A stretch of 64,000 nucleotides of DNA from assembly GCA_947175875.1 (NCBI GenBank), contig CAMWON010000004.1, forward strand, positions 62,001-126,000, written 5' to 3'. The notes beneath the pieces were generated by a model. The model did not search any database and had not been told where the DNA came from. It was given only the letters and a program-made list of their open reading frames with translations. Shown piece by piece: positions 8,023-14,485 of this stretch (position 1 is the stretch's first letter; the number at the start of each line of letters is the position of its first letter). The translations under genes and the position numbers were made by a program. The DNA comes from an uncultured Alphaproteobacteria bacterium (GTDB lineage: Bacteria > Pseudomonadota > Alphaproteobacteria > Rs-D84).

Positions 8023-8631
8023 ATGAGCAAGGGTTGGGATAACGCAATGCTGAAAAAGCTGAAGGCGTTGACAGGCAAAGGTTTATCAACGGCGGAAATC
8101 GGCAAAAAGCTGGGGATGTCAAAGAATGCCGTCGTGGGTAAGCTGAACAGACTGGGCTGGAATTCCAAGGCCGGTGGTGCGCCTGTGGCTCAGGATAAAA
8201 AGGCGTTGCCTGCAAAAGAGGCGTCAAAGACACCGGCGCGCGCGCCAAAGAAAGAGGCCGCCTCGGCGGCGCCAAAGGCGACACCAAAGAAAGCCGCGGC
8301 GCCCGCGAAAAAAGCGGTGGAGGTCCCGAAAAAGTCGGCACCGAAAAAAGAGACTCCGAAAAAAGAGGTGGCGGCTCCAAAAGAAGCAAAGGCGGCCGCG
8401 CCGCGTGTGGCGTCGTCCAAGACGACAAACAAAACCTTGGCGATGCATCAGCGCATTATTCAGCATTCGCTGGAAATGGCCAATTTAAAGCCGAACCAGT
8501 GCCGTTGGCCGATTGGCGACCCGGATTCCGAGCATTTCCATTTCTGTGGCGAACAGGTTTTTGTTGGCAAGCCTTATTGCTATGAGCACTGTAAACAGGC
8601 GTATCAGTTCACGCCGCCGAAAAAGAAATAA
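8023..8631 (+). CDS. gcrA: GcrA-family cell-cycle regulator
   Basis: 202 residues. The N-terminal 45 residues (GWDNAMLKKLKALTGKGLS, then AEIGKKLGMSKNAVVGK) form the GcrA helix-turn-helix. The C-terminal part (NQCRWPIGDPD...FHFCGEQVFVGKPYCYEHC) is the conserved GcrA sigma-70-binding region with Cys/His residues. Between them is a long Ala/Lys/Pro linker (about 55-135), longer than in Caulobacter GcrA (173 aa in total). In Caulobacter, GcrA recruits sigma-70 RNA polymerase to promoters with methylated GANTC sites. The family is typical of alphaproteobacteria and is the best taxonomic marker here. It is divergent from the prepilin-peptidase operon. AGGGG lies nine bases before ATG. Confidence 0.93.
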   Translation: MSKGWDNAMLKKLKALTGKGLSTAEIGKKLGMSKNAVVGKLNRLGWNSKAGGAPVAQDKKALPAKEASKTPARAPKKEAASAAPKATPKKAAAPAKKAVEVPKKSAPKKETPKKEVAAPKEAKAAAPRVASSKTTNKTLAMHQRIIQHSLEMANLKPNQCRWPIGDPDSEHFHFCGEQVFVGKPYCYEHCKQAYQFTPPKKK

Positions 8632-8655
8632 CCGCAGGCGGGGGGACGGGAAACA

Positions 8656-10710
8656 ATGGCGACCGAGAGAGAGAACAATATTATGAAAGGCAATGGATTG
8701 GGCGCGCTGAGCATGCGCACCTATGACATTGACGGGAATAAGATACGCGCATTTTTTGATGCGGCGGAGCAGTTGGTCTTTGTTATTGACGACACCGTCA
8801 CCCCGGACAAGCCGAATGCGCTGTTGGTTATAAACTCCGAAGACGGCAGGAAATGGGACGACATACTGGCGCGCGATTACGGCGTGTCACTGGAAATGGT
8901 GCGCCCAAAGAAAGACAATAAATATCAAAAGCTGGATATCGAATACGTCGGTTTGGACGAGTATGACGATTTAATCTCCGATTATGACGAGGGGTTTGAC
9001 TGCGGCGAGTCTTTGAAGGCCTTGGCGCTGTTCCGGGCCGATGCGTCGCGTCGCGCAGCGCATGAGCGCTTACAGGCGGCGGAATCCGCGGCGGAAAATG
9101 CGCGCGAGACGATTTTGCGCGCCCAGACATCTATTGCACAGCAGCAGGCCCGTATAAAGACATTGCGCACAAAATTAAACCAGCAGAAAAAGTCTGTGGG
9201 GCGCGAGCCGACAAAGCAGTCCGCGGCAAAGATTTTGCGCACTGAGTCACAGATGGATGCATTAAAGGACAAACAGCACCGCAGCCAGCGTCGTCTGGAT
9301 AATGCGCGTCGTCGTCTGGTCGCCGCCGAAGAAGATGCTGAAATCGCACGTGCCATATTAGCGCGCCATGCGGCGGCGGGAAATTCGTATGATGCCGGTA
9401 CTTTGCCGGCGGCAGCACCGACACATGCCGTGGCGGCAATGCGCACGGATGCCGAATTGCCGGCGGTTGTAACAGATGCGCCGTTGCCGGTGACAGCAGA
9501 TACACCAATTTTAAAAGAACATTTAGAACCAAAGGCGGAAGAGATGGCCGAAGAAGAAGTAAAACCGTTGTTTGATAAAGACCCAGAAATTCTGGACGAA
9601 GAAATCGCATTCAAACCGATTGATTTTGATGTGAACCCGACTGTATCTTCGGCGCCCCGGCAAGAGCCGCGCTTTGACGATTATTCGGATTCAGCGCCGA
9701 TTGCGCCGCTGTCTTTTGTGCCGCCGACCGCTGATTTCACGACGGATGTGGCGCCGCAAACGGATGCGATGCGTCCGGCGCCGGTACTGGATACCATAAC
9801 CGCGGTTGAAATGCCGACGGAGCCCATAATGCCCCAGCCTGTGACGCCGACACCGGATCCTGCGCCGGTCGCAAATGAATTTACCGCCGCAGAGCGCCCC
9901 GCCCCGATAAGTCCTGCGCCGGTTGGCGTGGCGGCGCCCGTGGCCGCGCGTCCGATATCGCCGGTGACCGGAACGCCGACGGCGGCGGTCGGCGGAAATT
10001 CCGACGGACGCAAACCGACGTTCCTGTATTACATATTGTTAATAGCGCTGATTGTTTTGTCGGTGTTCACACTGTGGCTGTATCAGAAAAAGAACGGCGA
10101 CACCGTGCCGGATTTGGCGGCCACAACCGCGCCGGCGGAAAAAGAGGAGCCCACGCCGTCGACCGAGGATGCACCCAGCCCGTTTATCGTGGCCGAGGAA
10201 ACGGTGACGATTACAGAAACACCGGCGGAGCCGACGCCCGCACCGGTTGTCCCGGTTGAACCGGAACCAATACCGGAGCCTGTCGAACCCGCCGCGCCGA
10301 TTGTAGATGAAACAATTCCCGCGGTTCCCGTTGTGGCCGAACCGGAGCCCGCCCCCGTTCCGACGGAAACTCCATTTATAAGTGAACCGGAACCAGAGCC
10401 GGAGCCGGTAAAGCCGGTTGTCGTGAACAAGCCGGCATATAATGCGGGGTCCCAGAATGAAAACATGTTTGTTGCCGATGCGGATTACGACACCGATGTT
10501 GTTGTGACGTCGGCGCCCGCCCCGGCCCCGCTTCCGGCAACGTCGGAATACGCGGAAACGGTTTACGAACAGTCTGACATTGTCTGTGACGACGGCACCG
10601 CACCGTCCGTCGACGGTTGTTGTGGCGACGAGGTTTATACATCGATTGGCGGCGGCGCATATGCATGCTGTTCGCAATCAAGCGGAGATTGCTATCCGCC
10701 GATGTTTTAA
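8656..10710 (+). CDS. Single-pass membrane protein with coiled coil and Pro-rich regions, unknown
   Basis: 684 residues. Order: a cytoplasmic N-terminal globular region with acidic motifs (1-125), an Ala/Arg/Gln-rich coiled coil (about 130-245), a Pro/Ala/Thr-rich low-complexity stretch (250-455), one transmembrane helix FLYYILLIALIVLSVFTLWL (about 460-480), a Pro/Glu/Val-rich periplasmic segment with EP repeats, and a small Cys-rich C-terminal domain (seven Cys in about 50 residues). There is no N-terminal signal, so the helix is a signal anchor with N inside. The proline-rich span suggests an envelope-spanning scaffold, by analogy with TonB/TolA. A ribosome site GGGGGA lies nine bases upstream; ATG 8683 is an alternative start. 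It follows gcrA by 24 bp. Confidence 0.75.
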   Translation: MATERENNIMKGNGLGALSMRTYDIDGNKIRAFFDAAEQLVFVIDDTVTPDKPNALLVINSEDGRKWDDILARDYGVSLEMVRPKKDNKYQKLDIEYVGLDEYDDLISDYDEGFDCGESLKALALFRADASRRAAHERLQAAESAAENARETILRAQTSIAQQQARIKTLRTKLNQQKKSVGREPTKQSAAKILRTESQMDALKDKQHRSQRRLDNARRRLVAAEEDAEIARAILARHAAAGNSYDAGTLPAAAPTHAVAAMRTDAELPAVVTDAPLPVTADTPILKEHLEPKAEEMAEEEVKPLFDKDPEILDEEIAFKPIDFDVNPTVSSAPRQEPRFDDYSDSAPIAPLSFVPPTADFTTDVAPQTDAMRPAPVLDTITAVEMPTEPIMPQPVTPTPDPAPVANEFTAAERPAPISPAPVGVAAPVAARPISPVTGTPTAAVGGNSDGRKPTFLYYILLIALIVLSVFTLWLYQKKNGDTVPDLAATTAPAEKEEPTPSTEDAPSPFIVAEETVTITETPAEPTPAPVVPVEPEPIPEPVEPAAPIVDETIPAVPVVAEPEPAPVPTETPFISEPEPEPEPVKPVVVNKPAYNAGSQNENMFVADADYDTDVVVTSAPAPAPLPATSEYAETVYEQSDIVCDDGTAPSVDGCCGDEVYTSIGGGAYACCSQSSGDCYPPMF

Positions 10711-10712
10711 TA

Positions 10713-10737
10713 AATGCCCCGTTCGGGGCATTTTTAT
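10713..10737 (+). terminator. Intrinsic terminator after the membrane-protein gene
   Basis: AATGCCCC-GTTC-GGGGCATT stem (10713-10732) then TTTTATTT. The next promoter starts right after the T-tract. Confidence 0.85.
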
Positions 10738-10767
10738 TTGGACAAACCCGCGCTTTCAATATATAAT
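10738..10767 (+). promoter_or_regulatory. Promoter of type A leader 1
   Basis: TTGGAC (10738-10743), 18-bp spacer, TATAAT (10762-10767). The same TTGGAC-18-TATAAT occurs on the minus strand at 58996-58967 before leader A3. Confidence 0.75.
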
Positions 10768-10773
10768 TTATTC

Positions 10774-10998
10774 CGTCGACGGGTGTTCCGTCGGCGGGGT
10801 GTCAGAACCTCTGCTTTGGCGTCGGACAATGGGGGCGCAACGCGCCTTTTTTGATACGACGAAAAACAAACTCCTGAACCGCGGGTCAGGAGGGTTGCGA
10901 ATATATTGAATAAGCACACAATTCCAAAGATTGTTCTGAACCTCCTGACCACCAAATTTTGGTGGTTTTTTCGTTTCGAAAAACAGGAGAAAAGAATA
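10774..10998 (+). ncRNA. Structured 5' leader, type A copy 1 (candidate attenuator/riboswitch)
   Basis: Predicted elements: P1 CCGTCGACGG/CCGTCGGCGG (10773-10797, loop GTGTT); P2 GGGGT/ACCTC (10796-10811); P3 GGCGC/GCGCC plus TTTTTT (10834-10852), terminator-like; a CTCCTGA (10871-10877) pairing with b TCAGGAG (10886-10892); c CCTCCTGAC (10941-10949), which is complementary to b over nine bases; terminator-like ACCACC/GGTGGT plus T-tract (10948-10971). Then CAGGAG and ATG 10999. Segment b is also an AGGAGGG ribosome site for an in-frame TTG at 10906 (MNKHTIPKIV...). Stems keep pairing while sequences change in copies A2 and A3. Structure and function are inferred by eye. Confidence 0.72.
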
Positions 10999-11502
10999 AT
11001 GAAAACAAAACTTTTTATGTCGGTCATATTATGTTCGGCTGCCGTTAATACATGTTACGCACTCGGTACCACAAAACTGTGCTGCGATATAGCCTATGTG
11101 GAGGGGCAGCCATGTAAATGTTATGCAGACTCGTCCGGCAGTTGTGCGCTGTGCAATGGCGGGGGCAGCGTCGGCAGTGGCTGCAAAGACTGTGACAGTA
11201 CTGACTGGGCGCCGACCGGCACCGCCGGATATGAATCAAGAATTAACGCGGTATGCGCGCTTATTAACGGACATTGCACCAAGACGACAGTATATCGGTG
11301 TGCCGCCGGGTATTATGGAAAAGCGAAGTACTTGGGCGGACTGTCGGGGTGTACGCGCTGTCCGTCATCGGGTGGCGTATATGGTACAAATACGGCCGGC
11401 GAGAATGAGGACATAACGTCGTGCTGTATCCCGGCGAATAGAACAATGACCGATTCCGGCGGCACATTTACGTTTACTGATAAATGTTGTTATTCAAATT
11501 AA
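10999..11502 (+). CDS. Exported small Cys-rich protein (SGCTRCP-SGG family)
   Basis: 167 residues. Signal peptide MKTKLFMSVILCSAAVNTCYA; the mature part is very rich in Cys, Gly and Ser. The C-terminal half has YRCAAGYYG, SGCTRCPSSGGVYGT, an acidic-Thr-Ser-Cys motif and a terminal FTDKCCYSN. The same pattern is found at 17061, 18781 and 58115, so it is one of four paralogs here; the N-terminal halves diverge strongly. Probably disulfide-bonded and displayed or secreted; function unknown. It is preceded by the structured type A leader, from which an in-frame TTG (10906) could add 31 residues. A terminator follows immediately. Confidence 0.75.
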   Translation: MKTKLFMSVILCSAAVNTCYALGTTKLCCDIAYVEGQPCKCYADSSGSCALCNGGGSVGSGCKDCDSTDWAPTGTAGYESRINAVCALINGHCTKTTVYRCAAGYYGKAKYLGGLSGCTRCPSSGGVYGTNTAGENEDITSCCIPANRTMTDSGGTFTFTDKCCYSN

Positions 11503-11524
11503 AAAACGCCGTAAGGCGTTTTTT
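11501..11524. terminator. Bidirectional terminator
   Basis: AAAAAACGCC-GTAA-GGCGTTTTTT between convergent genes; it overlaps the corA-like stop codon. Confidence 0.85.
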
Positions 11525-12407
11525 AAACTATTCTGCGGCGGATGCTGGCATACATTGCGTATCCAATCAGCAGCGCCATTATCAAAACAAAAATAACCCA
11601 TCCAATTCGGCCGTCGTCGGCAAACGGCAATTTTACATTCATTCCGTAATATCCGACCACAATCGTGGGCGCAATCAATATAATGTTCCACATGGTCAAA
11701 CGGTTAATGTAAGTGTTTGAGTCCATGTTAATCACGCTTTCGAACGTTTCCTTGATGGATTTTAGCATCTTGCTGTAACTGGTCACGACCTCGGTCGCCT
11801 GGGCCAGCTCAATGCGGGCGTCTTCGGCCAGTTCCTGGGCGTCTTCGGTTTTGACAAAGCCGCGGACTTTCTCCAATTTGTCCAGCACGGCGACATTGCC
11901 TTTTATGCCCGCCATATACAGGGTATAGCTGTTTTCCACCTCAAGCAGCGCCATCAAATCTTTCTTGCGAATGTGCTCCTGCAGCGCTTTTTTAGATTCT
12001 ATAACGCGCTTGTTCAATTCTTTTAGAAAGCGCAGGTATGATTCCGCGATATAGTAGATTATGTTTAAAATAAACTCTTCGCGGGACGTCTTTTCGGATT
12101 TCTTTATCTTGTCCAGCAGGTCACAGCGCTTGCGACATACGGTTATAACGCGGTTTGACGAATAAATGATTGATAAGGGCTCTGTATGCCAAACAGTGTC
12201 CGTTTCGCGGTTAATAATGGGAAAACGGACGATTATAACCTTGTAATCGTCTTCGATTTCCAGGCGTGGCTGCTCGTCCGGGTCCAAGATGTCCAGGATA
12301 TTATCCTCGTCAATCTTGTATTCCGTGCGCAGCTTTTCAAAATCATGATGATCGGGATTGCCGACATTTACCCAAGAGAATGTCTTTAATTTTTCCGTCA
12401 CAAACAT
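11523..12407 (-). CDS. corA: CorA-family magnesium/divalent-cation channel
   Basis: 294 residues. The C-terminus has two transmembrane helices with the YYGMNVKLPF loop between them; GMN (255-257) is the selectivity signature of CorA. The N-terminal half is the mixed alpha/beta cytoplasmic domain (EDNILDILDPDEQPRLE), followed by the long stalk helix. CorA forms a pentameric channel in the inner membrane for Mg2+ (also Co2+ and Ni2+). Length is somewhat shorter than E. coli CorA (316) and typical for the broader family. AAAGGAGAATG precedes the start. It is convergent with the Cys-rich gene and divergent from the gene at 12550. Confidence 0.93.
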   Translation of the reverse strand: MFVTEKLKTFSWVNVGNPDHHDFEKLRTEYKIDEDNILDILDPDEQPRLEIEDDYKVIIVRFPIINRETDTVWHTEPLSIIYSSNRVITVCRKRCDLLDKIKKSEKTSREEFILNIIYYIAESYLRFLKELNKRVIESKKALQEHIRKKDLMALLEVENSYTLYMAGIKGNVAVLDKLEKVRGFVKTEDAQELAEDARIELAQATEVVTSYSKMLKSIKETFESVINMDSNTYINRLTMWNIILIAPTIVVGYYGMNVKLPFADDGRIGWVIFVLIMALLIGYAMYASIRRRIV

Positions 12408-12549
12408 TTCATTCTCCTTTGGTTAAAAGCCTTTGTATTTTACCCCCGAAAAAAGAAAAAATCAACAAATGGTGGGAATAAAAAACCGTTCACGTCAATA
12501 TTCTAAAAATGCTAGAATATTTGTAATATCAGACGAAGGAGAGACTCTT

Positions 12550-12987
12550 ATGGCGTATCAGACAAATTCTTTTTCCATTGCGCATTACATACTGCTTATA
12601 TGCATGGTTGTCCTGTGCGGTGGTGTTGTCGCATATGCAATAATACATGACACCGGCCCGCACGATGACGTTTTGGCGATGCCGACGCAGCCCGCCGCCC
12701 CGGCGGCGGCCCAGCCCGATACCTGCGCCCAGACTGTTACCAACGCGGTCGCCCAGATGTGGGCGTACAACCCCGACGTTATTCCGGTAAAATACAAAGA
12801 CATTGCCATGGCGTATTATGCCGGGCCGGTTAACACCACCATTCGCGGCGAATGCAACGGCGTGCGATTTGTATGCCGGACCGGGGCGCGGCGCGCGGAC
12901 TGTGACCCGTGCGCGGCCGGCGGTGCGCGTGATTATGCAATGTCGCTGCAGACGCGCGATATGATAAAAAAGCACTGTGGCGAATAA
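12550..12987 (+). CDS. Small single-pass membrane protein with Cys-rich periplasmic domain, unknown
   Basis: 145 residues from ATG 12550 (AAGGAG eight bases upstream); upstream in-frame codons look non-coding. A single helix IAHYILLICMVVLCGGVVAYAII (about 10-32) anchors it with the C-terminus outside. An Ala/Pro linker is followed by a small domain with six Cys (DTCAQ, GECN, FVCRTG, CDPC, KKHCGE), which suggests disulfide stabilisation. No family recognised. It stands between corA and tRNA-Pro. Confidence 0.65.
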   Translation: MAYQTNSFSIAHYILLICMVVLCGGVVAYAIIHDTGPHDDVLAMPTQPAAPAAAQPDTCAQTVTNAVAQMWAYNPDVIPVKYKDIAMAYYAGPVNTTIRGECNGVRFVCRTGARRADCDPCAAGGARDYAMSLQTRDMIKKHCGE

Positions 12988-13033
12988 AAAATATTGTTTT
13001 TAATAATATTATCGTTTATATTATCCGACATGT

Positions 13034-13110
13034 CGGGGTGTAGCTCAGTCTGGTAGAGTACTTGCATGGGGTGCAAGGGGTCGTAGGTTCGAATCCTGTC
13101 ACCCCGACCA
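13034..13110 (+). tRNA. tRNA-Pro (GGG)
   Basis: A 77-nt cloverleaf. Acceptor CGGGGTG/CACCCCG with the C1-G72 pair typical of bacterial tRNA-Pro; stem CTTGC/GCAAG around loop ATGGGGT (anticodon GGG); CCA encoded. Confidence 0.95.
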
Positions 13111-13117
13111 AAAATTC

Positions 13118-13143
13118 AACCGTCGCGTTTGCGGCGGTTTTTC
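13118..13143 (+). terminator. Terminator after tRNA-Pro
   Basis: ACCGTCGC-GTTT-GCGGCGGT stem (one G-T pair) then TTTTTC. Confidence 0.8.
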
Positions 13144-13243
13144 TGTGTGGAATACATGCATATTGTTGTTTAGGGGGCCGTGCGGTAAAATTGGTGCTGT
13201 CCGGACACAAACAAAATCAACACTTAAACCAAAAGGAAAAAAT

Positions 13244-13351
13244 ATGTGTAATTGTGATAAAAAACAATGCAAGAACTGCAGCAGCGTCATGGGCGAAAAG
13301 AAAAACAAGACACCCGAGAACAATAAAACGCCGTCCTGTGACCACAAATAG
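13244..13351 (+). CDS. 35-residue Cys-rich miniprotein
   Basis: ATG 13244 is preceded by AAAAGGA. The product begins MCNCDKKQCKNCSS and ends SCDHK: five Cys, the first four as CxC-x4-CxxC, plus a His, in a Lys-rich hydrophilic chain without a signal peptide. The spacing resembles small metal-binding peptides, but metal binding is a guess. A strong terminator lies eight bases after the stop, which supports a real short transcript. Confidence 0.5.
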   Translation: MCNCDKKQCKNCSSVMGEKKNKTPENNKTPSCDHK

Positions 13352-13359
13352 GCAAGAAG

Positions 13360-13387
13360 ACACCGGCGGAAAACGCCGGTGTTTTTT
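13360..13387 (+). terminator. Terminator after miniprotein gene
   Basis: ACACCGGCG-GAAAA-CGCCGGTGT with TTTTTT following. Confidence 0.85.
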
Positions 13388-13468
13388 GTGTTCCATTTTC
13401 TGCTTGCACGAATCGGAAAATTGTTATTAGTATGCGCGAGAAGCACTAAAATCAAAGGAGCTTATCGA

Positions 13469-13846
13469 ATGATAATTGGCATTGGGATTGATTTGGTGGA
13501 ATGTGGCCGCTTTTTGGACTGGTCCGCCTTTAAAAAGCAGCGGATTTTTACAAAAAAGGAATTGGAGTATGCCGACGCTGACAGCGCGAATGCGGAAAAG
13601 CATCTGGCGAATTGCTGGGCCGCGCGCGAGGCGTGCCTGAAGGCGCTGGGGACCGGGTTCGGCGAAGACATTGCGTTTTCCGATGTGTCGGTGACGCATA
13701 ATGAGGCGGGATGCCCCGAGTTGTTGATTGCCGGCGGCGCCCGTGCAAAATTAAAGGAATTGGCCGGCGGGGATGCGCGTCTGCATCTGTCGATTACCGA
13801 CCAGGACGATTATTCCGCCGCAATAGTGGTAATTGAAAAGATTTAA
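13469..13846 (+). CDS. acpS: Holo-[acyl-carrier-protein] synthase
   Basis: 125 residues, the usual AcpS size. It transfers the 4'-phosphopantetheine of CoA to a Ser of apo-ACP, enabling fatty-acid synthesis in the cytosol. Signatures: IGIGIDLVE with Mg-binding Asp8; NCWAAREACLKALGTG with the second Mg ligand Glu54 and the KALGTG loop (the usual form is WAAKEA-x-KA-x-GTG); LHLSITDQDDYSAA, corresponding to LSxSH in relatives, with the usual His replaced by Thr-Asp. ATG 13469 follows AAAGGAG by eight bases. Flanked by terminators, so probably monocistronic. Confidence 0.92.
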   Translation: MIIGIGIDLVECGRFLDWSAFKKQRIFTKKELEYADADSANAEKHLANCWAAREACLKALGTGFGEDIAFSDVSVTHNEAGCPELLIAGGARAKLKELAGGDARLHLSITDQDDYSAAIVVIEKI

Positions 13847-13847
13847 C

Positions 13848-13876
13848 AAAAATCCCCGCGAAAGCGGGGATTTTTA
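13848..13876. terminator. Bidirectional terminator (acpS / adk)
   Basis: AATCCCCGC-GAAA-GCGGGGATT flanked by A- and T-runs, between convergent genes. Confidence 0.88.
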
Positions 13877-13878
13877 TT

Positions 13879-14442
13879 TTACTTCATTTTTTGAGATTTC
13901 ATTGCGTTTAATATACGCGCGAAATTCTCGTCAACGGGTCCGGTGACGTCTACGTCCGAGAACTTGATTCCCGGTGCCGTGCGCAGCCATTCAATCGCCG
14001 GCATCGTAATCTGCCAGAACGTATCCAAACGACGACGTACCGCGGCGGCATCTGCATCGTCGGCACGTCCGCCACCTTCGTTGATGCGCTTGTTAATGCG
14101 CTTTATCATGATTTCTTCGGGTACGTCCAAATACAGAATATGAATTGCGAATTTGTCTGCATAATTTCGTACCAACCACTGGGCCTGGGGCGTGGTGCGC
14201 GGAAAGCCGTCAATCAACAGATCTTTTGTATCGGTAATCTTTGATGCGACCAGCTTGTACAGCTCGGTGTCCGGGACCAGATTGCCCGCCGCAATCAATT
14301 TTGCAATCGCGGAATCTGCCGGCAGAGAGCGGAACATTGCGCCCGTTTCAATATAGTTGTAATCGTGGCGGTCGCGCAGCATTTTTGAAAATGTGCCCTT
14401 GCCCACTCCCTGGCCCCCCATCAGCACAATCATGTCTTTCAT
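13879..14442 (-). CDS. adk: Adenylate kinase-family nucleoside monophosphate kinase
   Basis: 187 residues. P-loop GGQGVGKGTFSK (9-20) stands where adenylate kinases have GxPGxGKGT. LLIDGFPRT (NMP-binding/Walker signature), ETGAMFR and the Arg-rich LID region (KRINKRINEGGGRADDAD) follow. It lacks the extended zinc-type LID and is of the short type. It catalyses ATP + AMP to 2 ADP in the cytosol. The P-loop proline is replaced, and the C-terminal third is diverged, so UMP/CMP kinase specificity cannot be excluded. It lies directly downstream of rpsA on the same strand, after a terminator. Confidence 0.85.
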   Translation of the reverse strand: MKDMIVLMGGQGVGKGTFSKMLRDRHDYNYIETGAMFRSLPADSAIAKLIAAGNLVPDTELYKLVASKITDTKDLLIDGFPRTTPQAQWLVRNYADKFAIHILYLDVPEEIMIKRINKRINEGGGRADDADAAAVRRRLDTFWQITMPAIEWLRTAPGIKFSDVDVTGPVDENFARILNAMKSQKMK

Positions 14443-14462
14443 TTTGTTAGCCTTTGGAATTT

Positions 14463-14484
14463 AAAAGGGGCGTGTGCCCCTTTT
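14463..14484 (-). terminator. rpsA terminator
   Basis: AAAAGGGGC-GTGT-GCCCCTTTT; on the minus strand the stem is followed by TTTTAAA, right after the rpsA stop. Confidence 0.8.
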
Positions 14485-14485
14485 A

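Noticed and set aside
10860-10900. T-box riboswitch (ACCGCGGGT near CTCCTGA)
   Set aside because: The T-box consensus AGGGTGG-N-ACCGCG, specifier loop and downstream aminoacyl-tRNA or amino-acid genes are absent; ACCGCGGGT is simply the a:b loop in two copies and is replaced in the third.
12505-12520. A promoter with TAGAAT before the gene at 12550
   Set aside because: No convincing -35 at 16-18 bp; not listed.
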